Shown: in pieces, positions 31,174 through 39,666 of the stretch
How the letters are laid out: every line of letters starts with the position of its first letter
Numbering within the stretch: position 1 is the stretch's first letter
Source: Syntrophaceae bacterium UBA6252
GTDB taxonomy: Bacteria > Desulfobacterota > Syntrophia > Syntrophales > UBA6807
DNA: 39,710 nt
Assembly (NCBI GenBank): GCA_002441265.1
Contig: DJVQ01000021.1
Location: forward strand, 1-39,710
Reading direction: 5' to 3'
Notes under the pieces: model-generated
Database searches by the model: none
What the model was told of the DNA's origin: nothing
The model's input: the letters and a program-made list of their open reading frames with translations, nothing else
Program-made: the position numbers and the translations under genes

Positions 31174-32163
31174 ATGCCGGCCAACCTGCCGCCCCAGTAC
31201 CAGGAAGCGGAGAAGCGCTACCGGGAGGCGAAAACACCGGATGCCAGGATCGAGGCCCTGGAGGAGATGCTGGCCGTCATGCCCAAGCACAAGGGGACGG
31301 ACAAGCTCAAGGCCGAACTCCGGCGGCGGATCGCAAAGCAAAAAGACGAGGCCCGGACGAAAAAGGGGGGGACGCGGAAGGGGACGGCCTTTTCCATCGA
31401 CCGGCAGGGGGCGGCCCAGATCGTCATCGCGGGCCCCCCGAACTCGGGCAAATCCTCCCTGGTGGCGAAGCTGACCAACGCTTCCCCGGAGGTGGCCGAC
31501 TTTCCCGGCACGACACAGGTCCCCACGCCCGGGATGGCACCCTGGGAGAACATCCAGTTCCAGCTCGTGGACACGCCGCCCCTCACGAAGGAGTATGTGG
31601 ATCCCCTCATGGGGGACCTGATCCGGAGGGCCGACCTCCTGGTCCTTCTCCTCGACCTGAAGGAAGACCCCATTCAGCAGCTGGAGGACCTTCTCGAGAT
31701 CCTGCGGTCGTGGCGGATCTTTCCCCGGGGGCACCCCGTTCCCGGGGACCTGGCCCGGCCGCCCTCCGTCAAGAAGGTGCTCCTGGCGATGAACAAGGTG
31801 GACGAAGAGAAGGAAGAGGAGGATTTCCTCACCTTCCTCGAACTGACGGCAACCCCGTTGCCCGCGGTGGGCATTTCCGTGCGGAAGGAAAGAAACCTGA
31901 AGGAATTCATGAATCGGATCTTTTTGCTTTCCGATCTGGTCAGGGTCTGCACCAAGGTGCCCGGCAAGCCACCCGACCTGGACGAGCCCTTCGTGATGCC
32001 CCGGGGCGGCACCGTGGCGACCCTGGCGGAAAAGATCCACAAGGACGTCGCCCGGAAGCTGAAGGTCGCCCGGATCTGGGGCAGGGCCGTCCGGGACGGA
32101 CAGATGGTTCAGAAGGACTACGTGTTCGAGGACGGGGACGTGGTCGAAATCCATGCGGGATAA
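31174..32163 (+). CDS. OBG/DRG-like GTPase with C-terminal TGS domain
   Basis: A 329-residue GTPase. The N-terminal helical part (about 1-65) is Lys/Glu-rich, followed by a G domain: G1 GPPNSGKSS (about 87-95), G2-region FPGTTQVPTPG, G3 DTPP, G4 NKVD, and a C-terminal TGS domain (about 255-329; VMPRGGTVATLAEKIHKDVARKL, GRAVRDGQMVQKDYVFEDGDVVEIH). The layout resembles archaeal/eukaryotic DRG proteins more than bacterial ObgE, which has an Obg fold at the N-terminus. TGS domains often act in RNA or ribosome binding. ATG at 31174 follows GGAGGGAACGGAAGGG; an upstream ATG at 31123 is less likely. The hslO gene follows 50 nt later. Confidence 0.87.
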   Translation: MPANLPPQYQEAEKRYREAKTPDARIEALEEMLAVMPKHKGTDKLKAELRRRIAKQKDEARTKKGGTRKGTAFSIDRQGAAQIVIAGPPNSGKSSLVAKLTNASPEVADFPGTTQVPTPGMAPWENIQFQLVDTPPLTKEYVDPLMGDLIRRADLLVLLLDLKEDPIQQLEDLLEILRSWRIFPRGHPVPGDLARPPSVKKVLLAMNKVDEEKEEEDFLTFLELTATPLPAVGISVRKERNLKEFMNRIFLLSDLVRVCTKVPGKPPDLDEPFVMPRGGTVATLAEKIHKDVARKLKVARIWGRAVRDGQMVQKDYVFEDGDVVEIHAG

Positions 32164-32213
32164 ACGCCGCGCACCGATCGCGGCCGGCGCCCGCTTTCGG
32201 GGAAAGGAAGGAC

Positions 32214-33101
32214 ATGAACAATTATCTGATCCGGGTCATCGGGGAACGGGCGAGCGTCATCGGCCTCGCCTGCGTGACCACCGGCCTGGTGAACCGGGCC
32301 TGCAGGATACACGGGACCTCTCCCGCCGCCTCGGCGGCCCTGGGGCGGGCGCTCACCGGCGCCGCCCTCATGGGAAACCTGATGAAGGCGGGGCAGAGAA
32401 TCGGACTCAAGTTCGAAGGGAACGGCCCGCTTGGGAAAATCCTCGCGGAAGCCGAGTACACGGGGGCCGTCCGCGGCTTTGTGGGGAATCCCGGGGCCGA
32501 CGCCCCGCTGCGGGAGGGGAAGCTCAATGTTTCCGGAGTCCTGGGAAAAGAAGGCTTTCTCACGGTTTTCAAGGACACCGGGGCCGACGAACCCTACCAG
32601 GGGATCGTGAAACTGCGGACCGGCGAGATCGCAGAGGACCTGGCGTATTATTTTGCCGAGTCCGAACAGGTGCCGTCGGCCCTGGGCCTCGGGGTGTACG
32701 TCGAGCCGGGCGGGGAGATCACGGCATCGGGGGGCTTCCTGGTCCAGACCCTTCCCCCCCAGGACGAGGAGATCGTGGACCTGCTCATCGACCGGATCGG
32801 GAAACTGCCGCCGGTGACGGAATTCCTCAGGGACGGCGGCAGGCCGGAGGGTCTCCTCGAATCGATTTTCCGGGGGATTCCCACGAGGTTGCTGGAAAAG
32901 AAGAACCTCTTCTGGAGATGCGCCTGCAGCCGGGAACGGATCGAACGGGTGCTCCTGTCCCTGGGAAAGGAGGAACTCACCCGTCTTCTCGAGGAGGAAG
33001 AGCAGACCGTCGTGACCTGCGAGTTCTGCGGAACGTCGTATGCCTTTCCCCGTGACGAAATGGCGGGGCTTCTCCGGCAGCTGGAGGTCCTTCCCTGCTG
33101 A
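32214..33101 (+). CDS. hslO: Hsp33 redox-regulated chaperonin
   Basis: A 295-residue Hsp33 of normal length. The N-terminal substrate-binding core (about 1-180, with GRALTGAALMGNLMK and the KLNVSGVLGKEGFLTV segment) is followed by a linker and the zinc-binding redox switch: Cys236 and Cys238 (CAC), Cys269 and Cys272 (CEFC). Oxidation releases zinc and activates holdase chaperone activity in the cytoplasm. SD GGGGAAAGGAAGG. It is probably co-transcribed with the TGS GTPase gene upstream, and converges with the WG-repeat gene. Confidence 0.95.
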   Translation: MNNYLIRVIGERASVIGLACVTTGLVNRACRIHGTSPAASAALGRALTGAALMGNLMKAGQRIGLKFEGNGPLGKILAEAEYTGAVRGFVGNPGADAPLREGKLNVSGVLGKEGFLTVFKDTGADEPYQGIVKLRTGEIAEDLAYYFAESEQVPSALGLGVYVEPGGEITASGGFLVQTLPPQDEEIVDLLIDRIGKLPPVTEFLRDGGRPEGLLESIFRGIPTRLLEKKNLFWRCACSRERIERVLLSLGKEELTRLLEEEEQTVVTCEFCGTSYAFPRDEMAGLLRQLEVLPC

Positions 33102-33158
33102 GGACGGCGAACCGGGGCCGCCGGATGGTTCCGCCGCCCGCCGGCCCTCCGGCCGGAT

Positions 33159-33770
33159 TCAGGGAACCTTTTTTCCCGCCCGGTCGATGAAGAACCATTT
33201 CTGGCCTTCCCGGACCCGGGCCTTTCCCTTGTGAAAGGGTTCCACCTCGTCGAGGGCGGCGGGGATGACCGGTGCGCCCTGCCGGTCGATGAATCCCCAG
33301 GTCCCCCCGGAAAACCAGCTGTATTCCCCTTCCTGCTTCTCCTTGCATCCCCTGCAGAAGGGCGCCCGCTCTTCCTGGAACGGGCCGGCGAAATCGAACT
33401 TCGCCGGGATGGAGATTTCCCCCCGTTCGTTGAAAAAGCCGAATTTCGAGCCGCTTCGGAAGCGGGCGAGCCCTCCCTTGAATTCGTCCGGTCCGTTGTC
33501 GATCACGTAGGGCCGGATCACCACGCCGCCTTTCCGGTCGATGTACGCCCATCCCTTTTCGTCGACCACCGCGGCGATTCCATGGGCGTTGAAGGGGCCC
33601 GCCACGATGTACCGGGGTTCCAGGACCGTTTCGCCCCGGGCGTTGCGGTACCCCAGGAAATTCCCCGCTTCAAAGGGTGCCAGGGGCCCCGGGTCGTCGG
33701 GGACGTGGGCGCAGGCGGCAACGAGGAGCAATGCTCCGGCGAAGAAACTGCGGAAAAAGCGCTTGATCAT
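33159..33770 (-). CDS. WG-repeat lipoprotein
   Basis: A 203-residue protein with signal peptide and lipobox LLVAAC (Cys21). WG repeats follow, about 30 residues each, with the signature W/F-G/A-[FY]-I-D-[RK] (GWAYIDRKGGVVIRPYVID, KFGFFNERGEISIPAKFD, TWGFIDRQGAPVIPAALDE, KWFFIDRAGKKVP). Such repeats form a beta-propeller-like or solenoid surface; no enzymatic role is known. SD GGGAGAC. The gene follows the tRNA nucleotidyltransferase-type gene by 14 nt and may be co-transcribed. Confidence 0.9.
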   Translation of the reverse strand: MIKRFFRSFFAGALLLVAACAHVPDDPGPLAPFEAGNFLGYRNARGETVLEPRYIVAGPFNAHGIAAVVDEKGWAYIDRKGGVVIRPYVIDNGPDEFKGGLARFRSGSKFGFFNERGEISIPAKFDFAGPFQEERAPFCRGCKEKQEGEYSWFSGGTWGFIDRQGAPVIPAALDEVEPFHKGKARVREGQKWFFIDRAGKKVP

Positions 33771-33784
33771 GGGTCTTGTCTCCC

Positions 33785-34780
33785 TCACTTGGCGAGGTTG
33801 TCCGACGGCCGGAGGACGCTGTCCTCCCTGAGGTGGCCCCGGACGAGTTCGGCGACCTTCCGGGTCCGGTCGCCGGACCACCGCAGGTGGCCCCCCAGGC
33901 GCAGCACCATGTCGTACCCGAGGAGATCGTGTTTCCCGTAAACGCTCCGGTCCTCCTTGTCCATCCGGACAAAGGGCTTGGCGATGTCGTGCAGGAGGGC
34001 GGCCCAGCGGAGTTCCGGTTCCGGGGGGACGGCGGCGGTGACCCGGAGCGTGTGCTCCCAGAGGGTGTACCGGTGGTGCCGGGTGTTCTGCTCGTAATCC
34101 TTCTGGAGGGAGATTTCGGGGATGACGAACCGGAGAAGGCCGCTTTCCATGAGGGCCCGAAGCCCCATGTCGGGCCGCCCGGAAAGGAGGAGGCGGTCCA
34201 TCTCCGCCGTCCAGCGCTCCTTGCTGACCTCGAGGATCCGGTGGGCCTCCCGGGTGACGGCGCGGAAGGTTTTCTCCTCGATGGAGAACCCGAGCTGGGC
34301 CGAAAACCGGGCCGCCCGGAGCATCCGCAGCGGGTCCTCCCGGAACCGGGCGGCGGGGGACCCGACGGCCCGGAGGATCTTCGAAGAGAGATCGTCCCGG
34401 CCGTGAAAGGGGTCGATCAGGGCGTCCCCCCGTTTTGCCATGGCGTTGACGGTGAAGTCCCGGCGGGCAAGATCTTCCCTGATGTCCTCCAGGAACCGGA
34501 CTTCCGGCTTCCGGCTCCCCGCTTCGTAACGCTCCGTCCGGAACGTGGTGATCTCCACGAGACAGCCTTCCAGCCGGACGCCTATCGTACCGAACCGCTT
34601 CCCCGCCAGGAAGGGCCGTTTGCCGGCGCGGCGGATCGCCCCTTCGACGTCGCCGGGGGGCAGCGGGGTGGTGAAATCGAAGTCTTTCGGCGCGATTCCC
34701 AGGAGTTCGTCGCGGACCGATCCGCCCACCTCGTAAACGGGGGAGAGGATGGCCTCCACTTTCCGGTGCATTTCCGACAT
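33785..34780 (-). CDS. tRNA nucleotidyltransferase/poly(A) polymerase family protein
   Basis: A 331-residue class II nucleotidyltransferase. The head domain shows VGGSVRDELLGIAPKDFDFTT (glycine motif plus metal-binding DxD), then RRDFTVNAMA and DPFHGRDDL, followed by the RNA-binding motif REDPLRMLRAARFSAQLGF. An HD motif LLHDIAKP sits in the second half. The usual bacterial CCA-adding enzymes run to about 400 residues or more; here the chain ends soon after the HD region (SDNLAK), so it may be a CC- or A-adding variant or a truncated homologue. ATG at 34778-34780 has a weak SD GGGTGGAAA. Neighbouring genes: the WG-repeat lipoprotein downstream, mnmE upstream. Confidence 0.87.
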   Translation of the reverse strand: MSEMHRKVEAILSPVYEVGGSVRDELLGIAPKDFDFTTPLPPGDVEGAIRRAGKRPFLAGKRFGTIGVRLEGCLVEITTFRTERYEAGSRKPEVRFLEDIREDLARRDFTVNAMAKRGDALIDPFHGRDDLSSKILRAVGSPAARFREDPLRMLRAARFSAQLGFSIEEKTFRAVTREAHRILEVSKERWTAEMDRLLLSGRPDMGLRALMESGLLRFVIPEISLQKDYEQNTRHHRYTLWEHTLRVTAAVPPEPELRWAALLHDIAKPFVRMDKEDRSVYGKHDLLGYDMVLRLGGHLRWSGDRTRKVAELVRGHLREDSVLRPSDNLAK

Positions 34781-34926
34781 TGGTTTCCACCCGTGGCAAA
34801 AGGATGACGAACCCGTCAAAGTCTAGAATAAACCGCCTGGAAAGGCAAAGGGAAAGATCCCATGGCGAGGCGTCCGGATCCCCGGGACCGAGGGGGGCAA
34901 AGGGTGCGCCGCGGTTCTTTGCTCCG

Positions 34927-36312
34927 TCACTTGCCGATGCAGAACCGGGAAAAAATCCGGTCGAGGATCTCCTCGTTCGTCGTCTCGCCGGTGATTTCCC
35001 CCAGGGCGTCGAGGGCCTCCCGAAGCTCCAGGGCGAAACATTCCGGGGACATGCCCTGTGCGACGGCTTCCCTGCCCCGCTCCAGGCATCGGAGCGCCCT
35101 TTCCAGGGCTTCCTTGTGGCGCAGATTGGTCAGGATCCGGTCGGCCGTCATGTCGCGGGTCTCCTCCAGGGCGGCGATGCCGTAGACGGCTTCCTTCAAC
35201 TCGGGGATGCCCGTTCCGAACTTCGCGGAAATCTCGAGGGGCGGGCATTCGGGAAGAAGCGCCCCAAGGGCCTCCCTGTCCAGCACCCCGGGGAGGTCCG
35301 CCTTGTTGATGCAAAGGAGGGTCTTCTTTTCCCGGGTTCCGGCGATGATCTCCCGGTCCTCCGCCGAAAGGGGGACGCTTCCGTCCAGGAGCACCAGCAC
35401 GGCGTCGCATGCGGCGATCCTGGACCACACCCTCCGAATCCCCTCCTCCTCGACGTCGTCCCTTCCCTGCCGGATGCCCGCCGTGTCGGTCAGGCGGACG
35501 GGAATCCCGCGGACCGTAATTCCCTCTTCGATGAAATCCCGGGTCGTCCCCGGGTGGGTGCTGACGATGGCCCGCTCTTCCCCGAGCAGCCGGTTGAGAA
35601 GGCTCGATTTCCCCGCGTTCGGTTTCCCCGCGATGACCAGGGAAAGGCCGTCACGCCAGATTTTCCCTTCCCGGTAGGTGGAAAGGAGGGCGCTCGCCGA
35701 TTCCATGCAGTGTTCCAGGATACGGGGAACGTTCGTGGCCGGGTCCATGGAAACGTCCTCGTCGCAAAAATCGATGGAAGTCTCCGCGAGGGCGAGGGCT
35801 TCCGTAAGGTTGTACCGGAGATACTGAACGCGGTCGGACAGGGCGCCTTCCAGGTGGGACAGGGCGATGTCGAGCCCTTTTTCCGTTTTTCCGTTGATGA
35901 GATCCCAGACGGCCTCGGCCTGGGCGAGACCGATCCTGTCGTTGAGAAAGGCCCGCCGCGTGAATTCCCCCGGCCCGGCGGGACGGGCCCCGGAGCGCAC
36001 GACCTCGGAAAGAATCCGCTCCAGGAGGAGAACGCCGCCGTGGCAGTGGATCTCCGCCACATCCTCCCCCGTGTAGGAATGGGGGGCCTTCATGATCGTC
36101 GCGAGCACTTCGTCGAGGACCGTTTCCGGTTCGGGGGCCACGACCCTTCCGAGATAGAGGCGGTGGCTCTCCATGGGGAGGGCGCTGTCCCTGCGGGGCC
36201 TGAAGAGCCTGCGGAGGATCCCCTCCGCCTCCGGCCCGCTGATGCGGATGATCCCGATGCCCCCCGGTCCTCTCGCCGTCGCGACGGCGGCAATCGTATC
36301 GCCCAGGATCAT
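34927..36312 (-). CDS. mnmE: tRNA modification GTPase MnmE
   Basis: A 461-residue protein of normal length. With MnmG it makes 5-carboxymethylaminomethyluridine (cmnm5U) at the tRNA wobble position. Domains: N-terminal folate/tetramerisation domain (about 1-120; RGPGGIGIIRISGP), central helical domain, and a GTPase domain (about 215-375) with GKPNAGKSSL, TTRDFIEE and NKAD. The C-terminus ends FCIGK, the characteristic CIGK tail with the conserved Cys. It follows jag with a 22-nt gap in the conserved origin-proximal order. ATG at 36312. Confidence 0.97.
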   Translation of the reverse strand: MILGDTIAAVATARGPGGIGIIRISGPEAEGILRRLFRPRRDSALPMESHRLYLGRVVAPEPETVLDEVLATIMKAPHSYTGEDVAEIHCHGGVLLLERILSEVVRSGARPAGPGEFTRRAFLNDRIGLAQAEAVWDLINGKTEKGLDIALSHLEGALSDRVQYLRYNLTEALALAETSIDFCDEDVSMDPATNVPRILEHCMESASALLSTYREGKIWRDGLSLVIAGKPNAGKSSLLNRLLGEERAIVSTHPGTTRDFIEEGITVRGIPVRLTDTAGIRQGRDDVEEEGIRRVWSRIAACDAVLVLLDGSVPLSAEDREIIAGTREKKTLLCINKADLPGVLDREALGALLPECPPLEISAKFGTGIPELKEAVYGIAALEETRDMTADRILTNLRHKEALERALRCLERGREAVAQGMSPECFALELREALDALGEITGETTNEEILDRIFSRFCIGK

Positions 36313-36334
36313 CGACGGTCCTTTCGGCGGAAGG

Positions 36335-37057
36335 TTACTTCCTGACCGGCATGATGACGATCTTCCGGAAGGCCCCTTCCCCCCGGCTCTTGGTCGTCAG
36401 TTGCCTGTCGTTCTGGAACACCATGTGCACGATTCTCCGGTCATGGGCGTTCATGGGGTTCATGGTGGCCGGGCGTTTCGTTCTTTTGACCTTCTCCCCC
36501 AGCTTTTCCGCCAGTTCGATGAGGGACTCCTCCCGCCGCTTCCTGTAGTTCTCCGTATCCAGGACGATCCGCTTCTTTTCCTTTCCGTCCTTGAGAACGG
36601 CCTTGTTGACCACGTACTGGAGGGCGTCCAGGGTCTGTCCGCCCTTTCCGATGAGGATTCCGCTTCCATCCCCCTCGATGTTGAGGAGGATGTGGTCCTC
36701 CTTTTCCTCCTGTTTCACGGGAAAGGGGAATCCCATCCGCCCCAGAAGGCCTTCCAGAAACGGCGCCGCCGGCACGGCGGCCTGTTCCGTCCGGACGTCC
36801 CCGCCCGTCGACTTCGGCGTTTCTTCCCGCGGTTTCGCCGGTTCTTCCTCTTTCGGTTCCTCGACGTTCAGGTCGAAAGTCAGGATGGCGGCGCGGATCT
36901 TCGCCCGCTTCGCGCCCACGAGACCGAGGAATCCGGAGGACCCCTCGGACAGGATTTCGATCTTCAGCCTTTCCCTGGGAAGATTGAATTCGTTGCAGGC
37001 CTTTTCGATGGCCTCGTCGATGGTCTTTCCTTCTACTTCGATGGTCTTCTTCTCCAT
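36335..37057 (-). CDS. jag: Jag/KhpB RNA-binding protein (KH and R3H)
   Basis: A 240-residue RNA-binding protein. N-terminal Jag-N domain (about 1-55; EVEGKTIDEAIEKACNEFNL), a Lys/Glu/Pro-rich linker, a KH domain (about 115-180; with GSGILIGKGGQTLDALQYVVNKAV, the GxxG loop) and an R3H domain near the end (PMNAHDRRIVHMVFQNDRQLTTKS, R-x3-H). It binds RNA in the cytoplasm, and in many bacteria its gene sits directly behind yidC. ATG at 37055-37057 with GAGGTAGG; GTG two codons upstream is an alternative. It begins 21 nt after the yidC stop. Confidence 0.95.
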   Translation of the reverse strand: MEKKTIEVEGKTIDEAIEKACNEFNLPRERLKIEILSEGSSGFLGLVGAKRAKIRAAILTFDLNVEEPKEEEPAKPREETPKSTGGDVRTEQAAVPAAPFLEGLLGRMGFPFPVKQEEKEDHILLNIEGDGSGILIGKGGQTLDALQYVVNKAVLKDGKEKKRIVLDTENYRKRREESLIELAEKLGEKVKRTKRPATMNPMNAHDRRIVHMVFQNDRQLTTKSRGEGAFRKIVIMPVRK

Positions 37058-37077
37058 GGGCACCTACCTCGTCTGAA

Positions 37078-38712
37078 TCAGGTTGTCTGCCGGTTGACGT
37101 AATGCTGCTGGCCGATGCTCAGGATGTTGTTGAACAGCCAGTACAGAACGAGCCCCGACGGGAAGTTGAGGAAAAGAAAGGTGAAAACGACAGGCATCCA
37201 CATCATCATCTTCTGCTGCATCTCGTTTCCCGTGGAAGGGGTCATCCTCTGCTGGAGGAACATGGTGGCCCCCATGAGAAGGGGGGTGATGTAGTAAGGG
37301 TCCTTTGCGGAAAGATCGCTGATCCACAGGAAGAACGGGGCGTGGCGCAGCTCGATGGAGTACAGGAGCGCCTTGTACAGTCCGAAGAACACGGGGATCT
37401 GGATGAAGATGGGAAGACAACCGCTCAGGGGGTTGACCTTGTGTACCTTGTAAAGGGACATGACTTCCTGGTTCAGCCGGGCTTTGTCGTCCTTGAATTT
37501 TTCACGAAGCTCGCTGATTTTCGGTGCAAGCTTCTGCATGCCCTTCATGGACCGGTAGCTCATGTTTCCAAGGGGCCAGAAAAGGATCTTGACGAAGAGG
37601 GTGATAATGATGATGGCGATGCCGTAATTGTGAACGTATCCGTAGATGAATTTCAACGCGTGGAGAAGGGGCAGCGCGAGCCACTTGATCCAGGACCCGT
37701 AATCGATGGCGTTTTCCAGTCCCACGCCGACGGCCTTCAGGATGCTGTAATCCTTGGGCCCGACATAGATGCTGTACCGGAAGCTTCCCGTCTGCTGCGG
37801 CGGGATGACGTTCTTGGGGCCTTCCAGGCTCGTGGAAACCACGTTTCCGGCGTCCTTCGTCAGGAGGAGATTGGTCAGGGAGGGCTGCTGGGCGATCAGG
37901 GAGGCGATGAAATACTTGCTCTCGTACCCCCCCCAGGAGACGTCCGGTCCGAGGGACACGGGGGTCTTGATCTTCTTGACCGCCAGGGTGTCCACCTTCC
38001 CCTTGAAGTAATAGACCGGCCCGTCGAAGCCGTAGCTGTCCTGCTCACGGTTGGGGTCCGCATACTGATTCCAGCTCAGAAGGCCGGACTGGCGGATGAT
38101 GCCCTCGGAAAGGTTCGTTACGGCGAAATCGAGGTCGAAGAGATATGCGTCTCCGTGAAAGGTGTACGTCTTGTGGATGGTGACCTCTCCCGGATAGGTC
38201 CAGGAGAAGGTGAGCGTCTTCGACTCCCCGCCATCCCGGAGCGTGACGGCTTCGTTGTCCGCCTCGAACAGGACGTTGGGGTCGATTTCCACGGTGGAGC
38301 CGGCGAAACCCGTGGTGAGGGGGTAATCCATGTTCCCCGTGACGGACACCATTTCCACGGGCACCCCGTTCGCACCCGTTTCGGTCCGGTATTTTTTCAG
38401 TTTCAGTGAACGCAGCGACCCTCCCCGGGTGCTGAATACGGCTGTGTACAGGGGGGTGTCGACGGTGATGTCCCGGCCGGGAAGGACGACCTCGTCCTTC
38501 TTGAAAAGGGTTCTCTGCCGGACCGGGGCTTCCGCCGTGGCGGAGGTTCCCTCCGTGACGGCCTCCCCGGCTTTTTCGGCGGCGGGGGCCGCCGTCTGCG
38601 CGCTTTCCTGACGGGCCGGCTGCTCCACGGGCACAGGTTTCACGAAGAGAACCTGGTAGAGCATCACGACGGCGAGTGACAGGACGATGGCGATGAGTGT
38701 GCGTTTATCCAT
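37078..38712 (-). CDS. yidC: Membrane protein insertase YidC
   Basis: A 544-residue Gram-negative-type YidC. It has an N-terminal membrane anchor (LIAIVLSLAVVMLYQVLFV), a large periplasmic domain (about 60-345), and a C-terminal 60-kDa inner-membrane domain with about four more membrane segments (WIKWLALPLLHALKFIYGYVHNYG; IIIITLFVKILFWPLG; a helical loop starting SYRSMKGMQKLAPKI; LPIFIQIPVFFGLYKALLYS; FPSGLVLYWLFNNILSIGQQ). Inserts proteins into the inner membrane, alone or with SecYEG. SD GGGAGG. It follows yidD by 30 nt in the rpmH-rnpA-yidD-yidC-jag-mnmE order. Confidence 0.98.
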   Translation of the reverse strand: MDKRTLIAIVLSLAVVMLYQVLFVKPVPVEQPARQESAQTAAPAAEKAGEAVTEGTSATAEAPVRQRTLFKKDEVVLPGRDITVDTPLYTAVFSTRGGSLRSLKLKKYRTETGANGVPVEMVSVTGNMDYPLTTGFAGSTVEIDPNVLFEADNEAVTLRDGGESKTLTFSWTYPGEVTIHKTYTFHGDAYLFDLDFAVTNLSEGIIRQSGLLSWNQYADPNREQDSYGFDGPVYYFKGKVDTLAVKKIKTPVSLGPDVSWGGYESKYFIASLIAQQPSLTNLLLTKDAGNVVSTSLEGPKNVIPPQQTGSFRYSIYVGPKDYSILKAVGVGLENAIDYGSWIKWLALPLLHALKFIYGYVHNYGIAIIIITLFVKILFWPLGNMSYRSMKGMQKLAPKISELREKFKDDKARLNQEVMSLYKVHKVNPLSGCLPIFIQIPVFFGLYKALLYSIELRHAPFFLWISDLSAKDPYYITPLLMGATMFLQQRMTPSTGNEMQQKMMMWMPVVFTFLFLNFPSGLVLYWLFNNILSIGQQHYVNRQTT

Positions 38713-38742
38713 GAAAGACCTCCCATTTCCGCTCCCGCGGAA

Positions 38743-38967
38743 CTATTCCACGGGATCGTAGCCGCCGGGGTGAAAGGGATGACAGCGAAGGATGCGCCTC
38801 AGCCCGAGGCAGATTCCCTTGAAGGGACCGTGAAGCTCGACAGCCTGGACGGCATACTCCGAACAGGTGGGGAAAAAACGGCAGGATGCGGGGAAAAGGG
38901 GCGACAAAACGACCTGATAACAGCGAATCAGGAAGACAAAGATCCTTTGAACGCAGCGCAGAACCAT
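38743..38967 (-). CDS. yidD: Membrane protein insertion efficiency factor YidD
   Basis: A 74-residue YidD-family protein with an amphipathic N-terminus (MVLRCVQRIFVFLIRCYQVVL), the family's SPLFPASCRFFPTCSEYAVQAVE motif with the paired cysteines, and the end CHPFHPGGYDPVE. It assists YidC-dependent insertion at the inner membrane. Its ATG lies 4 nt after the rnpA stop, so it is translationally coupled, and it precedes yidC. Confidence 0.96.
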   Translation of the reverse strand: MVLRCVQRIFVFLIRCYQVVLSPLFPASCRFFPTCSEYAVQAVELHGPFKGICLGLRRILRCHPFHPGGYDPVE

Positions 38968-38971
38968 CGTA

Positions 38972-39319
38972 TCAGGAACGCACCTTTTCCCGGAAGAGTT
39001 TTTCCAGCTCCGTCACGATTTCGGTGTATCTGATTTCATGGGAGACCCGTTTCCTGGCGATGATCAGAATATCCTTCGATTCCGGCATCTTCTCCTTATG
39101 CAGACGGAAAAACTCTCTCAGCAGACGTTTGATCCGGTTTCTTTTGACCGCTTTTCCGACCTTTTTGCTGACCGTCAGGCCGAGCCTTCTGATTCCCAGC
39201 GGATTGTGACTCACAAGAACGATGAAGTTCTTTGAGTCGAATCTTGTTCCCCGACCGGCCTGGCTGAATTCCTTTTTCTTCCGGAGCTTCTCCTTTTTCT
39301 GAAAGGTTCTCGATACCAT
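38972..39319 (-). CDS. rnpA: Ribonuclease P protein component
   Basis: A 115-residue basic protein, the protein subunit of RNase P, which trims tRNA 5' leaders. The RNR motif region VGKAVKRNRIKRLLREFFR is the family signature, preceded by GLTVSKKVG. ATG at 39317-39319 lacks a clear SD, suggesting coupling to rpmH translation 66 nt upstream. Confidence 0.96.
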   Translation of the reverse strand: MVSRTFQKKEKLRKKKEFSQAGRGTRFDSKNFIVLVSHNPLGIRRLGLTVSKKVGKAVKRNRIKRLLREFFRLHKEKMPESKDILIIARKRVSHEIRYTEIVTELEKLFREKVRS

Positions 39320-39385
39320 GAGTCAAGGAGACCGATCCGCTCTGTTCTGTCCGGAAGAAATGATCCGCCCGGCCGGCCGTCGCGG

Positions 39386-39523
39386 CTAAACGGCAAGCCT
39401 CTTGCGGCCCTTCGCCCTTCTTCTCTTCAGGACCAGCCGCCCCCCCTTTGTCGCCATCCTGGCGCGGAATCCATGATCCCGCTTTTTTTTCAGGTTGGTC
39501 ATGTTCGTGAGATTCTTTTTCAT
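39386..39523 (-). CDS. rpmH: Ribosomal protein bL34
   Basis: A 45-residue L34, the usual size, with NLKKKRDHGFRARMATKGG and KRRRAKGRKRLAV. It belongs to the large ribosomal subunit. The N-terminus (MKKNLTNMTNLKKK) departs slightly from the usual MKRTYQPS. ATG at 39521-39523 follows GGAGCGGG. It heads the cluster and is often near dnaA and the replication origin, which would lie beyond the right edge. Confidence 0.97.
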   Translation of the reverse strand: MKKNLTNMTNLKKKRDHGFRARMATKGGRLVLKRRRAKGRKRLAV

Positions 39524-39556
39524 AAGCCCGCTCCAATCGAAATCTATGAACCGCTT

Positions 39557-39585
39557 CTTAGACCATAACCGCCCGATTTTGTCAA
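39557..39585 (-). promoter_or_regulatory. Sigma-70 promoter of rpmH-rnpA operon
   Basis: Minus strand TTGACA (39580-39585, perfect), 17-nt spacer, TCTAAG (39557-39562). Predicted start about 30 nt before the rpmH ATG. No DnaA box was seen in 39524-39710. Confidence 0.7.
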
Positions 39586-39666
39586 GATGAAACTGCGGAG
39601 GACCCGGTGTCCAAGGCAATTGCCATGTGGGAAATTCGTGGTTATTCTGATACATAGTGCGAAGTA

